Shown one piece after another: positions 33,565 through 42,570 of a DNA stretch of 64,000 nucleotides. The stretch's first letter is position 1. Every line of letters starts with the position of its first letter. The DNA comes from DASXVX01 sp036504075 (GTDB taxonomy: Bacteria; Bacillota; Sulfobacillia; Symbiobacteriales; Symbiobacteriaceae): contig DASXVX010000072.1 in the NCBI GenBank assembly GCA_036504075.1, positions 1-64,000 on the forward strand, read 5' to 3'. The notes under the pieces are model-generated. The model saw only the letters and a program-made list of their open reading frames with translations, was not told the DNA's origin and made no database searches. The position numbers and the translations under genes were made by a program.

Positions 33565-34568
33565 GGAGCCACCTCCTTTAGCAAGGAGAGGTCATAGAGT
33601 CCGCTCAGATTCGGTTTGTCACGGAGCAGGCCGAGCGTGTTGGCGCGATCCGCCTGCTCCTGTACGGAACCTTGCATGGGGTCGTAAACGAAGTCGATTC
33701 GGGAAAACGCCTCCGTAAGGACGGCATCGGGCAAGGCGTGTGCCTGCAGTTTCGTCAGGGCCGTCTGCAGCTTGGCCCTGGCTTCATCCGGGTACGCCTG
33801 AATCCACCGGGTCAGCTCCACGTGCTGTGCGACCAGTCTTTTGACCTCGTCGCGATGCTGCTCCAGGAACGGGGTCGAAACCGCCAGCACGGTGGTGGCA
33901 AACCGCCGGTCGGGCCAGAGGTCCCGCTCGTCCCAGGCCACTTTGGCGCCGGCTTCGTGGACCAGCCGGGCGCCCCAGGGCTCGGCGACCCAGGCGCCGT
34001 CCAGTTGCTTTTGGCCGAAAAGCGTCAGAATGTCCGCCGGGGCGGTCGGCACGATCTGGACCGTCCCGCCCTGCTCCCGGGGCTTCAGCCCCTTGCTGTT
34101 CAGGTACCAGCGCAGGGCGACATCCTGGGTGTTGCCCAGTCCGGGTGTGCCCAGGCGGGTGCCCGCCAGGTGGGCCGGGTCGAGGGTGGGCCGCACGACG
34201 AACACGGCTCCGCCGGAAGCGGCGCCGGCAACAATGCGCAGTGCTTTTCCGCCGGATTTGATGTAGCCGTTGACCGCCGGCGATGGCCCCACGTAGAGCA
34301 CGTCAACCTCACCGGCGAGGAGGGCGGTAATGGCTTCCGGACCTGCGGCGAAGATCTTCGGGACGATTTTCAGGCCGGTCGCTTTCGCAAAGCTGCCGTC
34401 CGCCAGGCCCAGGAGTGCCTGGGCGTGCGTCAGGTTTGCGAGATAGCCAAACCGGAGCGTCTGGACAACATCGCTCTTCACCGCGGGCGCCGCCGCCCGC
34501 CCGCAGCTTGCCAGAAGCAGGGCGGCCAGGGTTAACAGAATCCATACTCGTCTCCAGCGTCGTTTCAA
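33561..34568 (-). CDS. ABC importer substrate-binding lipoprotein (SsuA-like)
   Basis: 335 residues with lipobox LLASC. FGYLANLTHAQALLGLADG, EVDVLYVGPSPAVNGYI and DGAWVAEPWGARLV match the aliphatic-sulfonate/nitrate binding family (NMT1/SsuA). Substrate is uncertain: sulfonates, nitrate or a thiamine precursor are possible. No desulfonating enzyme is nearby. TTG start with GGGAGG nine bases upstream. First gene of the operon. Confidence 0.87.
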   Translation of the reverse strand: MKRRWRRVWILLTLAALLLASCGRAAAPAVKSDVVQTLRFGYLANLTHAQALLGLADGSFAKATGLKIVPKIFAAGPEAITALLAGEVDVLYVGPSPAVNGYIKSGGKALRIVAGAASGGAVFVVRPTLDPAHLAGTRLGTPGLGNTQDVALRWYLNSKGLKPREQGGTVQIVPTAPADILTLFGQKQLDGAWVAEPWGARLVHEAGAKVAWDERDLWPDRRFATTVLAVSTPFLEQHRDEVKRLVAQHVELTRWIQAYPDEARAKLQTALTKLQAHALPDAVLTEAFSRIDFVYDPMQGSVQEQADRANTLGLLRDKPNLSGLYDLSLLKEVAP

Positions 34569-34598
34569 TACAGCGATCCTCCCGCGGGGCTTGAAAAT

Positions 34599-34636
34599 CC
34601 CCGCATCGCCCGGCCATGACGCAAGGCGATACGGGG
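34599..34636 (-). promoter_or_regulatory. Leader hairpin upstream of SsuA-like gene
   Basis: Stem ccccgcatcgcc / ggcgatacgggg (one mismatch) with a 14-base loop, 30 bases before the TTG start. It matches no riboswitch class I know. Confidence 0.4.
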
Positions 34637-34810
34637 TACTTCTGTAATCTATGGGCGCGGCTGGCGGGTGGTGCGAAACTCCCCCACTTTACGCTGATCG
34701 CCCCTCGGGCACCTGCCCATGATCTTTTCTAGCACCTTCGTGTTATCGTCCGGCTCACAGTGCGCATGATAGGGTATCAGTAACGGGTGCATCTGTTCGG
34801 AGGTGAACAC

Positions 34811-34957
34811 ATGGGAGTCTTTATTTGCAAGGTCTGCGGCGCTGAGACGAAGGAAGTCCGTTGCAAGCCCAAGAGCTGCGCGTGCGGTGGCCAGGAAACG
34901 TTCGTGAAGAAGGAACAAGCCGAAGCGGCGAAGAAGGCCGATGCGGAAAAGAAGTAG
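34811..34957 (+). CDS. RCKP-type rubredoxin-like mini-protein
   Basis: A 48-residue protein too short for usual ORF cut-offs, with GGAGGTG in front of its ATG. It starts MGVFICKVCGAETK, then RCKPKSCACGG, giving CxxC plus C-x4-CxC cysteines that could hold one zinc or iron. The tail is lysine/alanine-rich. The RCKPKSC phrase is the hallmark of a known group of small rubredoxin-like proteins of unknown role. A strong terminator follows directly. Confidence 0.8.
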   Translation: MGVFICKVCGAETKEVRCKPKSCACGGQETFVKKEQAEAAKKADAEKK

Positions 34958-34973
34958 CGCAACGGCCTGAAAC

Positions 34974-35006
34974 GAAGCCCGAACCCCGCCGGGGGGTTCG
35001 GGCTTC
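34974..35006 (+). terminator. Terminator of the rubredoxin-like gene
   Basis: Perfect 14-bp stem gaagcccgaacccc / ggggttcgggcttc, 17 bases after the stop. Confidence 0.85.
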
Positions 35007-35064
35007 TGCGCGCGCCGCGACAAAGCCCGGCGCATAACGCACCGGGCCTACCGCACATAGAGTC

Positions 35065-36801
35065 TCAGGACCGGCGCCGGTGGGGCGAGCGCCGCCGCCG
35101 GCGGGCGTTGCCCAGGGCCAGGTTGCCCAGCAGCAGGAGCACGGCCAGGCCGCACCCGCCCCAGGCGATGCGGGCCTCGCCGGCCTGCCCGGCGTTCTGC
35201 AGCAGCGACCCGACCACCGCCGTCCCGGCGGCCAGCACCGCCCAGGTCAGCCGGTTCATGAGCCGGGCCTGCATGTCCAGCCGCTCGGAGAGGCCCGAGA
35301 GGTCGGTCTGCACCTGCACACTCCCGTTCTCCAGCTTGGCCAGCGACCGCTCAAGCTGGCCCGGTAGCCGGATGAGCGACATGCCGGTATCCTTGACGGT
35401 GGTCCAGACGGCATCCACCGCCGGGCCCGCCGCCGGGCCGAACAGGTCGGCCGCCAGCCGGCGCCAGTCGAAGCCACCCGCGCCTTCGTCTTTTGCCTCG
35501 CTCCGCCGGGACTGCTCCAGCAGCGGGAGCGCCTGGTCTTTCAGGATTTTGACCCAGTCGAGGTTCGGGTCGAGCGTGTTGCCGATGCCGACCAGCAGGC
35601 CCACCGCCCGCCCGATATAGATATACCGGGCCGGGAACTGCAGCGGCTCCTCGTAGAGCCATTCCCGGAAGTCTTGCACGAACTTGTCCAGCTCCGGCCC
35701 CGGCTGAATCTTGAGGCCACTCACGTGGTCCAGCAGGAAAATGAGCGCCCGCTTCAGCGGCTCCGTGCTGACATCCTTGCGCAGGAATCCGAGGCCGGCC
35801 AGCGCCTTCACGGCCAGGTCCATGTCCCGGGTCAGCAGCCCGCGGACCAGCAGCGTAAAGCCCTGCCGGTCCTCCGCCGTGATGACGCCCATCATGCCGA
35901 AGTCCACGAAAATCAGGGTGCCGTCCGGCTCCACCATGAGGTTGCCCGGGTGCGGGTCCACATGGATGAAACCATCCAGGAGCACCTGCTTCAAGTAGGC
36001 GTCCACCAGCCGGGAGGCGAGCTGCTTCGTGTCCACACCGGCCGCGTGCAGCCGGTCCCGTTCCGTCAGCTTCATGCCGCTCTTGAATTCCATCACCAGC
36101 AGCCGCTGGGCGACCAGGTTGTCGAAGGGATACGGCACGTCGATGCCCGGCACCCCGGCGAAGTTCTTCCGGAACTTCCGGATGTTCTCCGCCTCCAGCC
36201 GGTAGTCCATTTCCTGGCGGGTGATGACCTCGAACTCGTCGACAACCGCTTTCATGTCAAGCTTGCGGCCGAGGCTCGTGTGCCGGCCCAGCCACATCCA
36301 GATGCGCCGGACGGCGGCCATGTCGACGTCCACCAGCCGCTCAATGCCCGGCCGCAGGACTTTGACGGCCACCGTCTGGCCTTCCTTCAGTTTCGCCCGA
36401 TGGACCTGACCGAGCGAGGCTGAGGCCAGCGCCTCGGTCTCGAACTCGGCGAAAATCGTCTCCAGGGGCGCCCCGAGTTCGGACTCCACCCGCCGCCGGA
36501 TCGCCGGGTAAGGCGCAGCCGGCACGGCGTCCTGCAGGGAAGCGAGTTCCCGGGTGAAGGACTCTGGCAGGACATCCGCCCGGGTGCTGAGGAACTGGCA
36601 GACCTTGATGATCACCCCGTGCAGCCGCAGGGCCGCCTTCCGGAGCCGCCGGCCCCAGCGCCCGTAGGCGCGTGCTTCGGCTCGGGTGCGGGACTCGTCG
36701 CTCCGGAAGCGCTCCAGGAAGTCCATCCAGAGATAGTCGGCCAGCATCGCAAAGAACACGCCGAAGATGTATACAGAGCGGATAAGCTGCGAGATCAACA
36801 C
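35065..36801 (-). CDS. UbiB/AarF/ABC1 family atypical kinase
   Basis: 578 residues. The UbiB-specific Ala-rich loop (ALASASLGQVHRA), catalytic VDPHPGN and VDFGMMG (DFG) are present, as are two C-terminal membrane helices (about 520-565). The extended family motif KxGQ reads KVCQ here (IIKVCQFLSTRADVLP): the glycine is a cysteine. UbiB proteins support quinone or other isoprenoid-lipid metabolism by ATP hydrolysis. GTG start behind AGGAGG. Downstream of a TetR gene and a small membrane protein gene, under a shared operator. Confidence 0.88.
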   Translation of the reverse strand: MLISQLIRSVYIFGVFFAMLADYLWMDFLERFRSDESRTRAEARAYGRWGRRLRKAALRLHGVIIKVCQFLSTRADVLPESFTRELASLQDAVPAAPYPAIRRRVESELGAPLETIFAEFETEALASASLGQVHRAKLKEGQTVAVKVLRPGIERLVDVDMAAVRRIWMWLGRHTSLGRKLDMKAVVDEFEVITRQEMDYRLEAENIRKFRKNFAGVPGIDVPYPFDNLVAQRLLVMEFKSGMKLTERDRLHAAGVDTKQLASRLVDAYLKQVLLDGFIHVDPHPGNLMVEPDGTLIFVDFGMMGVITAEDRQGFTLLVRGLLTRDMDLAVKALAGLGFLRKDVSTEPLKRALIFLLDHVSGLKIQPGPELDKFVQDFREWLYEEPLQFPARYIYIGRAVGLLVGIGNTLDPNLDWVKILKDQALPLLEQSRRSEAKDEGAGGFDWRRLAADLFGPAAGPAVDAVWTTVKDTGMSLIRLPGQLERSLAKLENGSVQVQTDLSGLSERLDMQARLMNRLTWAVLAAGTAVVGSLLQNAGQAGEARIAWGGCGLAVLLLLGNLALGNARRRRRSPHRRRS

Positions 36802-36823
36802 CCGGACCTCCTAGAGGGCCGTC

Positions 36824-37072
36824 CTAGCCCTGGTTTTCCGATGCACCGGCCTCCGGGGCCGCCTTCGCTTCCGGCTCCGCTTCCGGCTCCTCACGCCAGA
36901 CTGCGAACGCTTCCTTCATCTTCGACCGGAACTCCTTCGCCTTGGACCGGAACGCATCCCGCTGCTCCTTGTCGCCCTGGTCGGCGCACTTGTGCATCGC
37001 GAACTTGAAGCCCAACAGCGCCAGAATCAAGCCAAGCAGCCCGTGACCACCGCGGTGACGACGAAAGAACAT
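36824..37072 (-). CDS. Small hypothetical protein of the UbiB operon
   Basis: 82 residues: basic N-terminus (FFRRHRGGHG), a short hydrophobic stretch (LLGLILALLGFKFAMH), then a charged helix (KEQRDAFRSKAKEFRSKMKE) and an acidic Ala/Glu tail. Not recognised. ATG with GGGGGAG upstream. The operator at 37102-37114 lies 30 bases before its start, so it probably begins its own transcript with the kinase gene. Confidence 0.65.
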   Translation of the reverse strand: MFFRRHRGGHGLLGLILALLGFKFAMHKCADQGDKEQRDAFRSKAKEFRSKMKEAFAVWREEPEAEPEAKAAPEAGASENQG

Positions 37073-37101
37073 GCACGACTCCCCCTTTTCCTATCGTTCG
37101 C

Positions 37102-37114
37102 CTAACTAAGTTAG
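37102..37114. promoter_or_regulatory. TetR operator, site 2
   Basis: Perfect palindrome ctaactaagttag between the TetR gene and the small-protein/UbiB genes. The same core recurs at 37758-37774. Confidence 0.8.
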
Positions 37115-37128
37115 ACGAAAAACAAACA

Positions 37129-37740
37129 TCATGAAATGCCCCAGCCGGCCAGCAACCCGCCCACAACCTGCTCGAAGAGTCCATCGGCCTCACGCTGGTC
37201 CGGCACGATACCGGCCAGATGCAGGGCGAGGACGCCGTGGGCCGCGGCAATCAGCGCCTTGGCCCCTTGCAGGGGCGAAAGGCTGGGGACGGCGCTCTTG
37301 CGGCTCAGGCACTGGAAGAGGGCGTCGCCCACCAGCCCCAGGCAGGCGCTGGCATACTCTTCGTGGCCCGGGCGCCCGCCGGGCTTGGACAGCGGGGCCA
37401 GGCCATACATGGCCTGGTAGTAAGCCGGGTTCTCCCACGCGAAGAGCCGGAACGCTTTCAGGAGTGCGGCCAGTCGCTTGCCCGGGTCGGCGAGGCCCGC
37501 CGCCGACGCCGACATGTGCCGGTAGAGGCGCTGGTAGCCGTCCACCACCAGTTCCCCGCAGAGCGCTTCCTTGCTTTCGAAAACCTCGTAGATCATCGGT
37601 GCGCTGTAGCGGATCCGTTCAGCGACTTTCCGCATGGTCAGGGCGTGCCAGCCTTCCTCGCCGGCAATCTGGAGCACCGCCGCGATAATGGCCGGCCGGA
37701 GTGGCGGCCCCTCGCCCAGTCTACGTCCGGGAGGGCTCAT
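37129..37740 (-). CDS. TetR family regulator
   Basis: 203 residues. The N-terminal helix-turn-helix is HALTMRKVAERIRYSAPMIYEVFESKEAL. The C-terminal ligand domain includes FAWENPAYYQAMYG, as in the WHG group. ATG behind GAGGTGAAGC. Palindromic operators lie at its own promoter and in front of the downstream genes, so it is predicted to repress itself and the UbiB operon. The effector is unknown; a lipid-like compound would suit the target genes. Confidence 0.88.
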   Translation of the reverse strand: MSPPGRRLGEGPPLRPAIIAAVLQIAGEEGWHALTMRKVAERIRYSAPMIYEVFESKEALCGELVVDGYQRLYRHMSASAAGLADPGKRLAALLKAFRLFAWENPAYYQAMYGLAPLSKPGGRPGHEEYASACLGLVGDALFQCLSRKSAVPSLSPLQGAKALIAAAHGVLALHLAGIVPDQREADGLFEQVVGGLLAGWGIS

Positions 37741-37757
37741 GCTTCACCTCAGAGATA

Positions 37758-37774
37758 ATCTAACTAAGTTAGAT
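37758..37774. promoter_or_regulatory. TetR operator, site 1
   Basis: Perfect 17-bp palindrome atctaactaagttagat, 18 bases upstream of the TetR start. Confidence 0.85.
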
Positions 37775-37971
37775 GATAGTCCAACCTCACCGCTCTGTCT
37801 ACCACTTTTGGCACGAAAAGCCGCAGCTACGAAATCGGCCGTACCTGTCAGCGAGCAGCAGGACTTTTCGTGTGCCGTGGTTAATACCTGCGTGATACTT
37901 TATAGCTACGTCAGTGGCCCAGGCCACCGGCGGAAACCCTAGAGACGCAATCAGACCCGGAGGTGGCACTG

Positions 37972-38538
37972 TTGAGCCTGTTGGTTCTCTACGGCAGTTC
38001 CCGGCGGCGCGGCAACTCGGAACTGCTGACCGATCAGCTTGTGACCGGACTGGCATGCACCCGCATCTATCTGGCGGAACACCTGGTGATGCCGATTCAA
38101 GACAAGCGGCATACTTCGGAGGGGTTTGGCCCCGTCGACGACGACTACGAGGCCATCGTGGACCAGGTGCTGGCTCACGACATCATCATATTCGCCACGC
38201 CTCTGTACTGGTACGGCATGTCTGCACAGCTGAAGGCGTTCCTGGACCGGTGGTCAGGTTCGCTGCGGGACCAGCGGTTCGACTTTAGGGCTGATATGGC
38301 CAAGAAGACGGCCTACGTCGTCGTCACCGGCTCGGCGCAGCCCCGCATCAAGGCGCTCCCGCTGATTCAGCAGTTCGACCTCGTCTGCGGCTATGTCGGG
38401 ATCCCGTTCGCCGGCTATCTGATCGGCGAGGGGAACCGGCCGGGCGATGTGCTCCACGACGGTCGAGCGATGGCGGAGGCCGAATGGCTCCGGCGCTCCC
38501 TGCAGGAGCAGATGACCGGCCTGCCATCGCCCACGTAG
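37972..38538 (+). CDS. NADPH-dependent FMN reductase / flavodoxin-fold protein
   Basis: 188 residues. The phosphate-binding loop VLYGSSRRRGNSELL starts the flavodoxin fold, and FATPLYWYGMSAQLKAFLDR is the flavin-contacting strand typical of NADPH-dependent FMN reductases (YwqN-like iron-sulfur flavoprotein group). TTG at 37972 has GGAGGTG seven bases upstream. Monocistronic with a strong terminator. Confidence 0.87.
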   Translation: MSLLVLYGSSRRRGNSELLTDQLVTGLACTRIYLAEHLVMPIQDKRHTSEGFGPVDDDYEAIVDQVLAHDIIIFATPLYWYGMSAQLKAFLDRWSGSLRDQRFDFRADMAKKTAYVVVTGSAQPRIKALPLIQQFDLVCGYVGIPFAGYLIGEGNRPGDVLHDGRAMAEAEWLRRSLQEQMTGLPSPT

Positions 38539-38571
38539 TTTCCCCAACAGGTAGCCTGCCTGCGCTCACGT

Positions 38572-38604
38572 AGCGCCTCATCGCATTGCGGGGGGCGCTT
38601 TTTT
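38572..38604 (+). terminator. Terminator of the FMN reductase gene
   Basis: agcgcc / ggcgct stem with internal loop pairs, followed by TTTTTT. Confidence 0.8.
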
Positions 38605-38705
38605 CTGCCCCGGGCCAAATTGCGATGCAGCGGTGGGAAAAGGCGGGAACGCCCCCGAAGCATTGCCCCCGGTCAGCTACTTCCATGGACTGGGGGCGTA
38701 GATAC

Positions 38706-40253
38706 ATGCGGATGCGTGTTCGTTTTGCTGTGCTGCTCACGGCTTTGCTCCTGACGGGTTCCGCCCTGCCGGCCGTCGGTTCCGGACCGATCGCTGCGGA
38801 GTACCTGGTCAGCCCCGGCGCCAGTCATTTCCCGCAGAACAAGCAGAACGAATCGCCCATGGCGGTCAACCCGGTCAACCCGCTGGTGGCCGTCAGCGGC
38901 GCCAACGACGAAATCGAAGAGCCCGACTGCACCCTGAGCGGCGGCTCCTCCAGCTGCCCCTTTGACCCGAACGTGGGGGTCACCGGCGTCTACATCACCC
39001 GGGACGGCGGGGCCACCTGGTCGCAGCAGATTCTGCACTGGAACGCCTGGGGGCTCATTTCCGACGGCGACCCGGTGGTCACGTTCGGACCCAAGCCCGA
39101 CGGTCGCGGCGGCTTCACATACGCCCACGGCGCCCGGCTCTACTTCGCCTCCCTGGCCGGCTCGCCGGCCTTCGGCCCTAACCAGGAGCAGCTGGCGGTG
39201 GCCTACTCCGACGACGATGGCCTGACCTGGAGCGCCCCGGTGGTCGCCACCAACCGCACCAACCCGGTGGACTTCAACGACAAGCTGGCGGTCTGGGCCG
39301 ACCAGAACCCGAGCAGCCCGTACTTCGGCAACCTGTACCTGAGCTGGACGCTCTTCCGGTCCAACGGAAAGCAGTCGCCGGAACCGATCATGTTCACCCG
39401 CTCCACCGACGGCGCCCTCACGTTCGCCGGTGCGAGCCAGCTGACCCCGGCCTATAACAACAGCAAGGTGGGCGGGCGCCAGGGCTCCGTCATTCGGACC
39501 GGGCCGGACGGCACCGTCTATGTCATCTGGGACGGATCGTGGAACAAGCAGAGCGCCATTGTGGGCACCCGCTCCGGGGATGGCGGCAACAAGTTCGGGC
39601 AGACCTTCCACGTTGCCGATAAGTCGGACATTCCCTCCCCCTTCCCCGGCGCCTCTTTCCGAAACGACAGCTTCCCGCTGGTCGATGTGGACGGCCGGGG
39701 CCGCCTGTACGTGGTTTGGGCCGACTATGACTACGCCCTCGGCCACGGGACGGTCAAACTGGCCCGGTCGGCCGACCGGGGCGCCACCTGGACCACGTCG
39801 GGCGCGGCCGGCGTTCCCGGCCGGAGCGCATTCAACCCGGCGATCGCGGTGAGTGGCCGCGACGTCTTCATCGGCTTCAACGCCATCGATGACAAACCGG
39901 CGGCGACCGCGCCGGGGGCCGGGGTCGTCACCTACGACGCCTACTTCGTCCTCTCCGGCGACGAAGGCGCCACCTTCGGAACGCCGGTGAAACTGAGTGC
40001 CGCACCGTCGGACCCGGACGCCGGCAGCACGAACAGCCTGTCGGACCAGTTCCTGGGCGACTACAACGGTGCCGCTGCCAGCCCTGACGGCACTTTCTGG
40101 TTCTCCTGGACCGACACCCGGGCGGGCAACCCCTGCGCCGCGGTGGATGCCTGGCGGGCGTCGAACTCCACGCTGGCCAAGCCCGACATCTACGCGGCCT
40201 GCCCGGCCGGGTTCGGGAACACCGACATTCGGGTCGGAAAAATCCAGCCCTAG
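38706..40253 (+). CDS. Secreted sialidase-fold (BNR/Asp-box) beta-propeller protein
   Basis: 515 residues with a signal peptide (LLTALLLTGSALPAVG). The body has at least five Asp-box motifs S-x-D-x-G-x-T-[WF]: TRDGGATWS, SDDDGLTWS, STDGALTF, SADRGATWT and SGDEGATF, spread evenly as in a six-bladed propeller. There is no clear catalytic Tyr/Glu arrangement, so it may be a binding propeller or an unusual glycosidase. Four or more cysteines suggest extracellular disulfides. ATG start behind GGGGGC. Confidence 0.8.
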   Translation: MRMRVRFAVLLTALLLTGSALPAVGSGPIAAEYLVSPGASHFPQNKQNESPMAVNPVNPLVAVSGANDEIEEPDCTLSGGSSSCPFDPNVGVTGVYITRDGGATWSQQILHWNAWGLISDGDPVVTFGPKPDGRGGFTYAHGARLYFASLAGSPAFGPNQEQLAVAYSDDDGLTWSAPVVATNRTNPVDFNDKLAVWADQNPSSPYFGNLYLSWTLFRSNGKQSPEPIMFTRSTDGALTFAGASQLTPAYNNSKVGGRQGSVIRTGPDGTVYVIWDGSWNKQSAIVGTRSGDGGNKFGQTFHVADKSDIPSPFPGASFRNDSFPLVDVDGRGRLYVVWADYDYALGHGTVKLARSADRGATWTTSGAAGVPGRSAFNPAIAVSGRDVFIGFNAIDDKPAATAPGAGVVTYDAYFVLSGDEGATFGTPVKLSAAPSDPDAGSTNSLSDQFLGDYNGAAASPDGTFWFSWTDTRAGNPCAAVDAWRASNSTLAKPDIYAACPAGFGNTDIRVGKIQP

Positions 40254-40321
40254 ATCGCGTGTAACAGGCGCCCATCCTGGAGCACCAGGGCTGGAGGGAA
40301 CGGCGCCCCACGGACGGCAAA

Positions 40322-41059
40322 TCAGCCGTCCACCCCGTCGGTCGGGTCGCTCACGCGCAGGCGATAACCAACGCCCGGCTCCGTCACGATGTATTTCGGC
40401 TGCAGCGGGTCGGGTTCGATTTTTCGCCGCAAATTGCTGATGTTGACCCGCAAAATGTGCGCCTCCGTCTCGTACCCCGGCCCCCAAACCATTTTTAACA
40501 ACTGGGTATGCGTCAGAACTTTCCCGGAGTGAAGAGCCATGGTCTTGAGCAGGTTGTACTCGGTGGCGGTCAGGTGAACTTCGTCACCCTCCACCGTTAC
40601 CAGGCGGCGGGCCAAGTCAAGCACCAGTCCGCCCGTCACAAACACCGGCTCGTTCTCCGAACGGGTCGACCGGCGCATGGCCACCCGCAACCGGGCCAAC
40701 AACTCCCCGGTACTGAAAGGCTTGGTGAGGTAGTCGTCGGCGCCGGCATCCAGCGCGGAGACTTTATCCGCCTCCTGCCCGCGCACAGACAGAATCAGTA
40801 TGGGCATGGCGGACCATTCTCGGACGCGGTGCACAACGTCAAGACCGTCGCCGTCCGGCAACCCCAGGTCGAGAATCACCATGTCGGGCGGAGGAGCGGC
40901 AGCGGCCTGAGCCATGGCTTCAGCGACGCTGCCGGCCTCCAGGACTTCGTAGCCCTGAGTCGCCAGCGACGCCCGCAGGAAACGACGGATCTGGCGCTCG
41001 TCGTCGACGACCAGAATTCTTGCGCCCGGAGGCAGTGACGAGTCACGTTCCGTCTTCAT
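40322..41059 (-). CDS. KdpE-like response regulator (OmpR family)
   Basis: 245 residues. Receiver domain with acidic pocket VVDDE, phospho-aspartate in VILDLGLPDGDG and conserved lysine in LTKPF. The C-terminal winged helix ends VTEPGVGYRL, as in KdpE. It overlaps the kinase stop by four bases (kinase gene first). No kdpFABC potassium pump genes are adjacent, so the regulon lies elsewhere or has changed. Confidence 0.9.
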   Translation of the reverse strand: MKTERDSSLPPGARILVVDDERQIRRFLRASLATQGYEVLEAGSVAEAMAQAAAAPPPDMVILDLGLPDGDGLDVVHRVREWSAMPILILSVRGQEADKVSALDAGADDYLTKPFSTGELLARLRVAMRRSTRSENEPVFVTGGLVLDLARRLVTVEGDEVHLTATEYNLLKTMALHSGKVLTHTQLLKMVWGPGYETEAHILRVNISNLRRKIEPDPLQPKYIVTEPGVGYRLRVSDPTDGVDG

Positions 41060-42570
41060 GCTGATCCCCTCGCTTCCAGGTCCCGGGTAAGGGGCAGTGA
41101 GAACGAGATTTCAGTGCCGCCGCCGTCTCGGGCGCCGACCCAAATCCGGCCCCGGTGGGCCTCGACGATCCCCTTGCAAATAGCCAGGCCCAGCCCGGTG
41201 CCCGGAGGGCTTCCGGGCCGTTCCAGCCGGAAGAACTTCTCGAAAACCCGCTCCCGTTCACCATCCGGGATCCCGGGACCGCGATCGGCCACGGTGACCG
41301 CGACGGCCTCGGCATCCTGCCGCACCCAGATGTCGATGGGCGAACCCGGCGGAGAGTATTTGGCGGCATTATCCAACAGGTTGTTCAGCACCTGCACCAC
41401 CAGCACCTCGTCCAGCGGCACCAGGGGAAGGTCCTCCGGCATGTGCACGTGAATCGCCCGTGGTTTAAGCCTGTCGGCCGTCTGACCGAGGGCCACCCCC
41501 ACCACGTCTTCAAGGTCGTACCAGTCGATCGTCAGTTTCAGGTGGCCCGACTCCAGCCGGGTCATGTCCAGCAGGTTGCTCACCAGCCAGTTCAGCCGTT
41601 CTGCCTCTTCCCGGGCCGTCTCCAGCAGTTCTTGCCGGGTGGACAGGTCAAGCTGCGTCGGGCTGGGGTCCAGGACCGCGCTCAGGCTCCCGATGATTGA
41701 AGCCAGCGGCGTCTTCAGCCCGTGCGAAATGGAGTGCAGGAGGGCGTCATGGAGCTTGTCCGCCTCCATTAACAGGTGCGCCCGGCGAGCCGTCTCCACC
41801 AGCATTTCCCGCTCAAGCACTACCGCCGCCTGCGTGGCAAACGCCTCCAGCAGCCGCCGTTCATCGGGAGAAAGCGGCTCGTCGTCGTCCGGGTGCTGGA
41901 CGACGACGACGCCCACCACAGCGTGGACCGTCTTCAGCGGCAGGCACTCGGCCTGAATGTCGGGCATCGGCCCCTCTCCCCAGCCGGACGGCTGCCCGTG
42001 CTCCAGGGTCCACCGGGCCGCACGTTGCTCACGTTCCGACAGTGGGCTGCCGAAATCCGCTGCGTGCAGTTCCGGCCGGCCTTCGCCCCGGAGTTGGAGC
42101 GAAACCGGCCGGCCGAAGCTCCCGGCGATGTGGTTGATCACGGCAACCGCCGTCTCCGTGACGTTGTGGGCGGCCACCATCTGCCGGCTGAATGCGTACA
42201 GGGCGGCGGTCTCCTCCTGGCGGCGGCGGATGGCGGCGGCATGGTCTCGCAGCCGGGAGGTGAGCGTACCGATGACCAGCGCCACGGACAGCAAGACCGA
42301 GAAGGTGATGACGTGTTCGGTATCGGCGATGAAGAAGCTGAAACGGGGCGGAACCATGAAGAAGTCAAACGCGACCGCACTGAGCACCGATGAAAGCACG
42401 GCCGACCCTGACCCCCAGCGAAGCCCGCTGATGACCACAGCCAACAGATATAGCATGGCCAGGTTGACCGGAGCCACCTGGTCAGACACCAGGACTCCGA
42501 TACCGCTGGCGGCGCCCACCAGCAGAACCGCCAAGACATACGGCACTACCTGGCGCATGAGACGTAACAC
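41056..42570 (-). CDS. KdpD-like sensor histidine kinase lacking the KdpD N-terminal domain
   Basis: 504 residues from a GTG start behind AGGAGG. Four membrane helices of the DUF4118 domain, a GAF domain, then HisKA (H-box SISHGLKTPLASIIG) and HATPase_c with N-box NNLLDNAAKYS and G boxes DRGPGIPDG and GTGLGLAICKG. This is the C-terminal half of KdpD; the usual 400-residue N-terminal KdpD plus USP module is absent. It probably senses ionic or envelope state and phosphorylates the regulator encoded next to it. Confidence 0.88.
   Translation of the reverse strand: MLRLMRQVVPYVLAVLLVGAASGIGVLVSDQVAPVNLAMLYLLAVVISGLRWGSGSAVLSSVLSAVAFDFFMVPPRFSFFIADTEHVITFSVLLSVALVIGTLTSRLRDHAAAIRRRQEETAALYAFSRQMVAAHNVTETAVAVINHIAGSFGRPVSLQLRGEGRPELHAADFGSPLSEREQRAARWTLEHGQPSGWGEGPMPDIQAECLPLKTVHAVVGVVVVQHPDDDEPLSPDERRLLEAFATQAAVVLEREMLVETARRAHLLMEADKLHDALLHSISHGLKTPLASIIGSLSAVLDPSPTQLDLSTRQELLETAREEAERLNWLVSNLLDMTRLESGHLKLTIDWYDLEDVVGVALGQTADRLKPRAIHVHMPEDLPLVPLDEVLVVQVLNNLLDNAAKYSPPGSPIDIWVRQDAEAVAVTVADRGPGIPDGERERVFEKFFRLERPGSPPGTGLGLAICKGIVEAHRGRIWVGARDGGGTEISFSLPLTRDLEARGSA

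Noticed and set aside
37900..37970. Leader before the FMN reductase-like gene considered as a riboswitch
   Set aside because: Only a small gtggcc/ggccac hairpin is present; no match to FMN or other known riboswitch cores.
38673..40487. 604-codon open frame antisense to the propeller protein
   Set aside because: Sense frame has a signal peptide and regular Asp-boxes; the antisense product is low-complexity.
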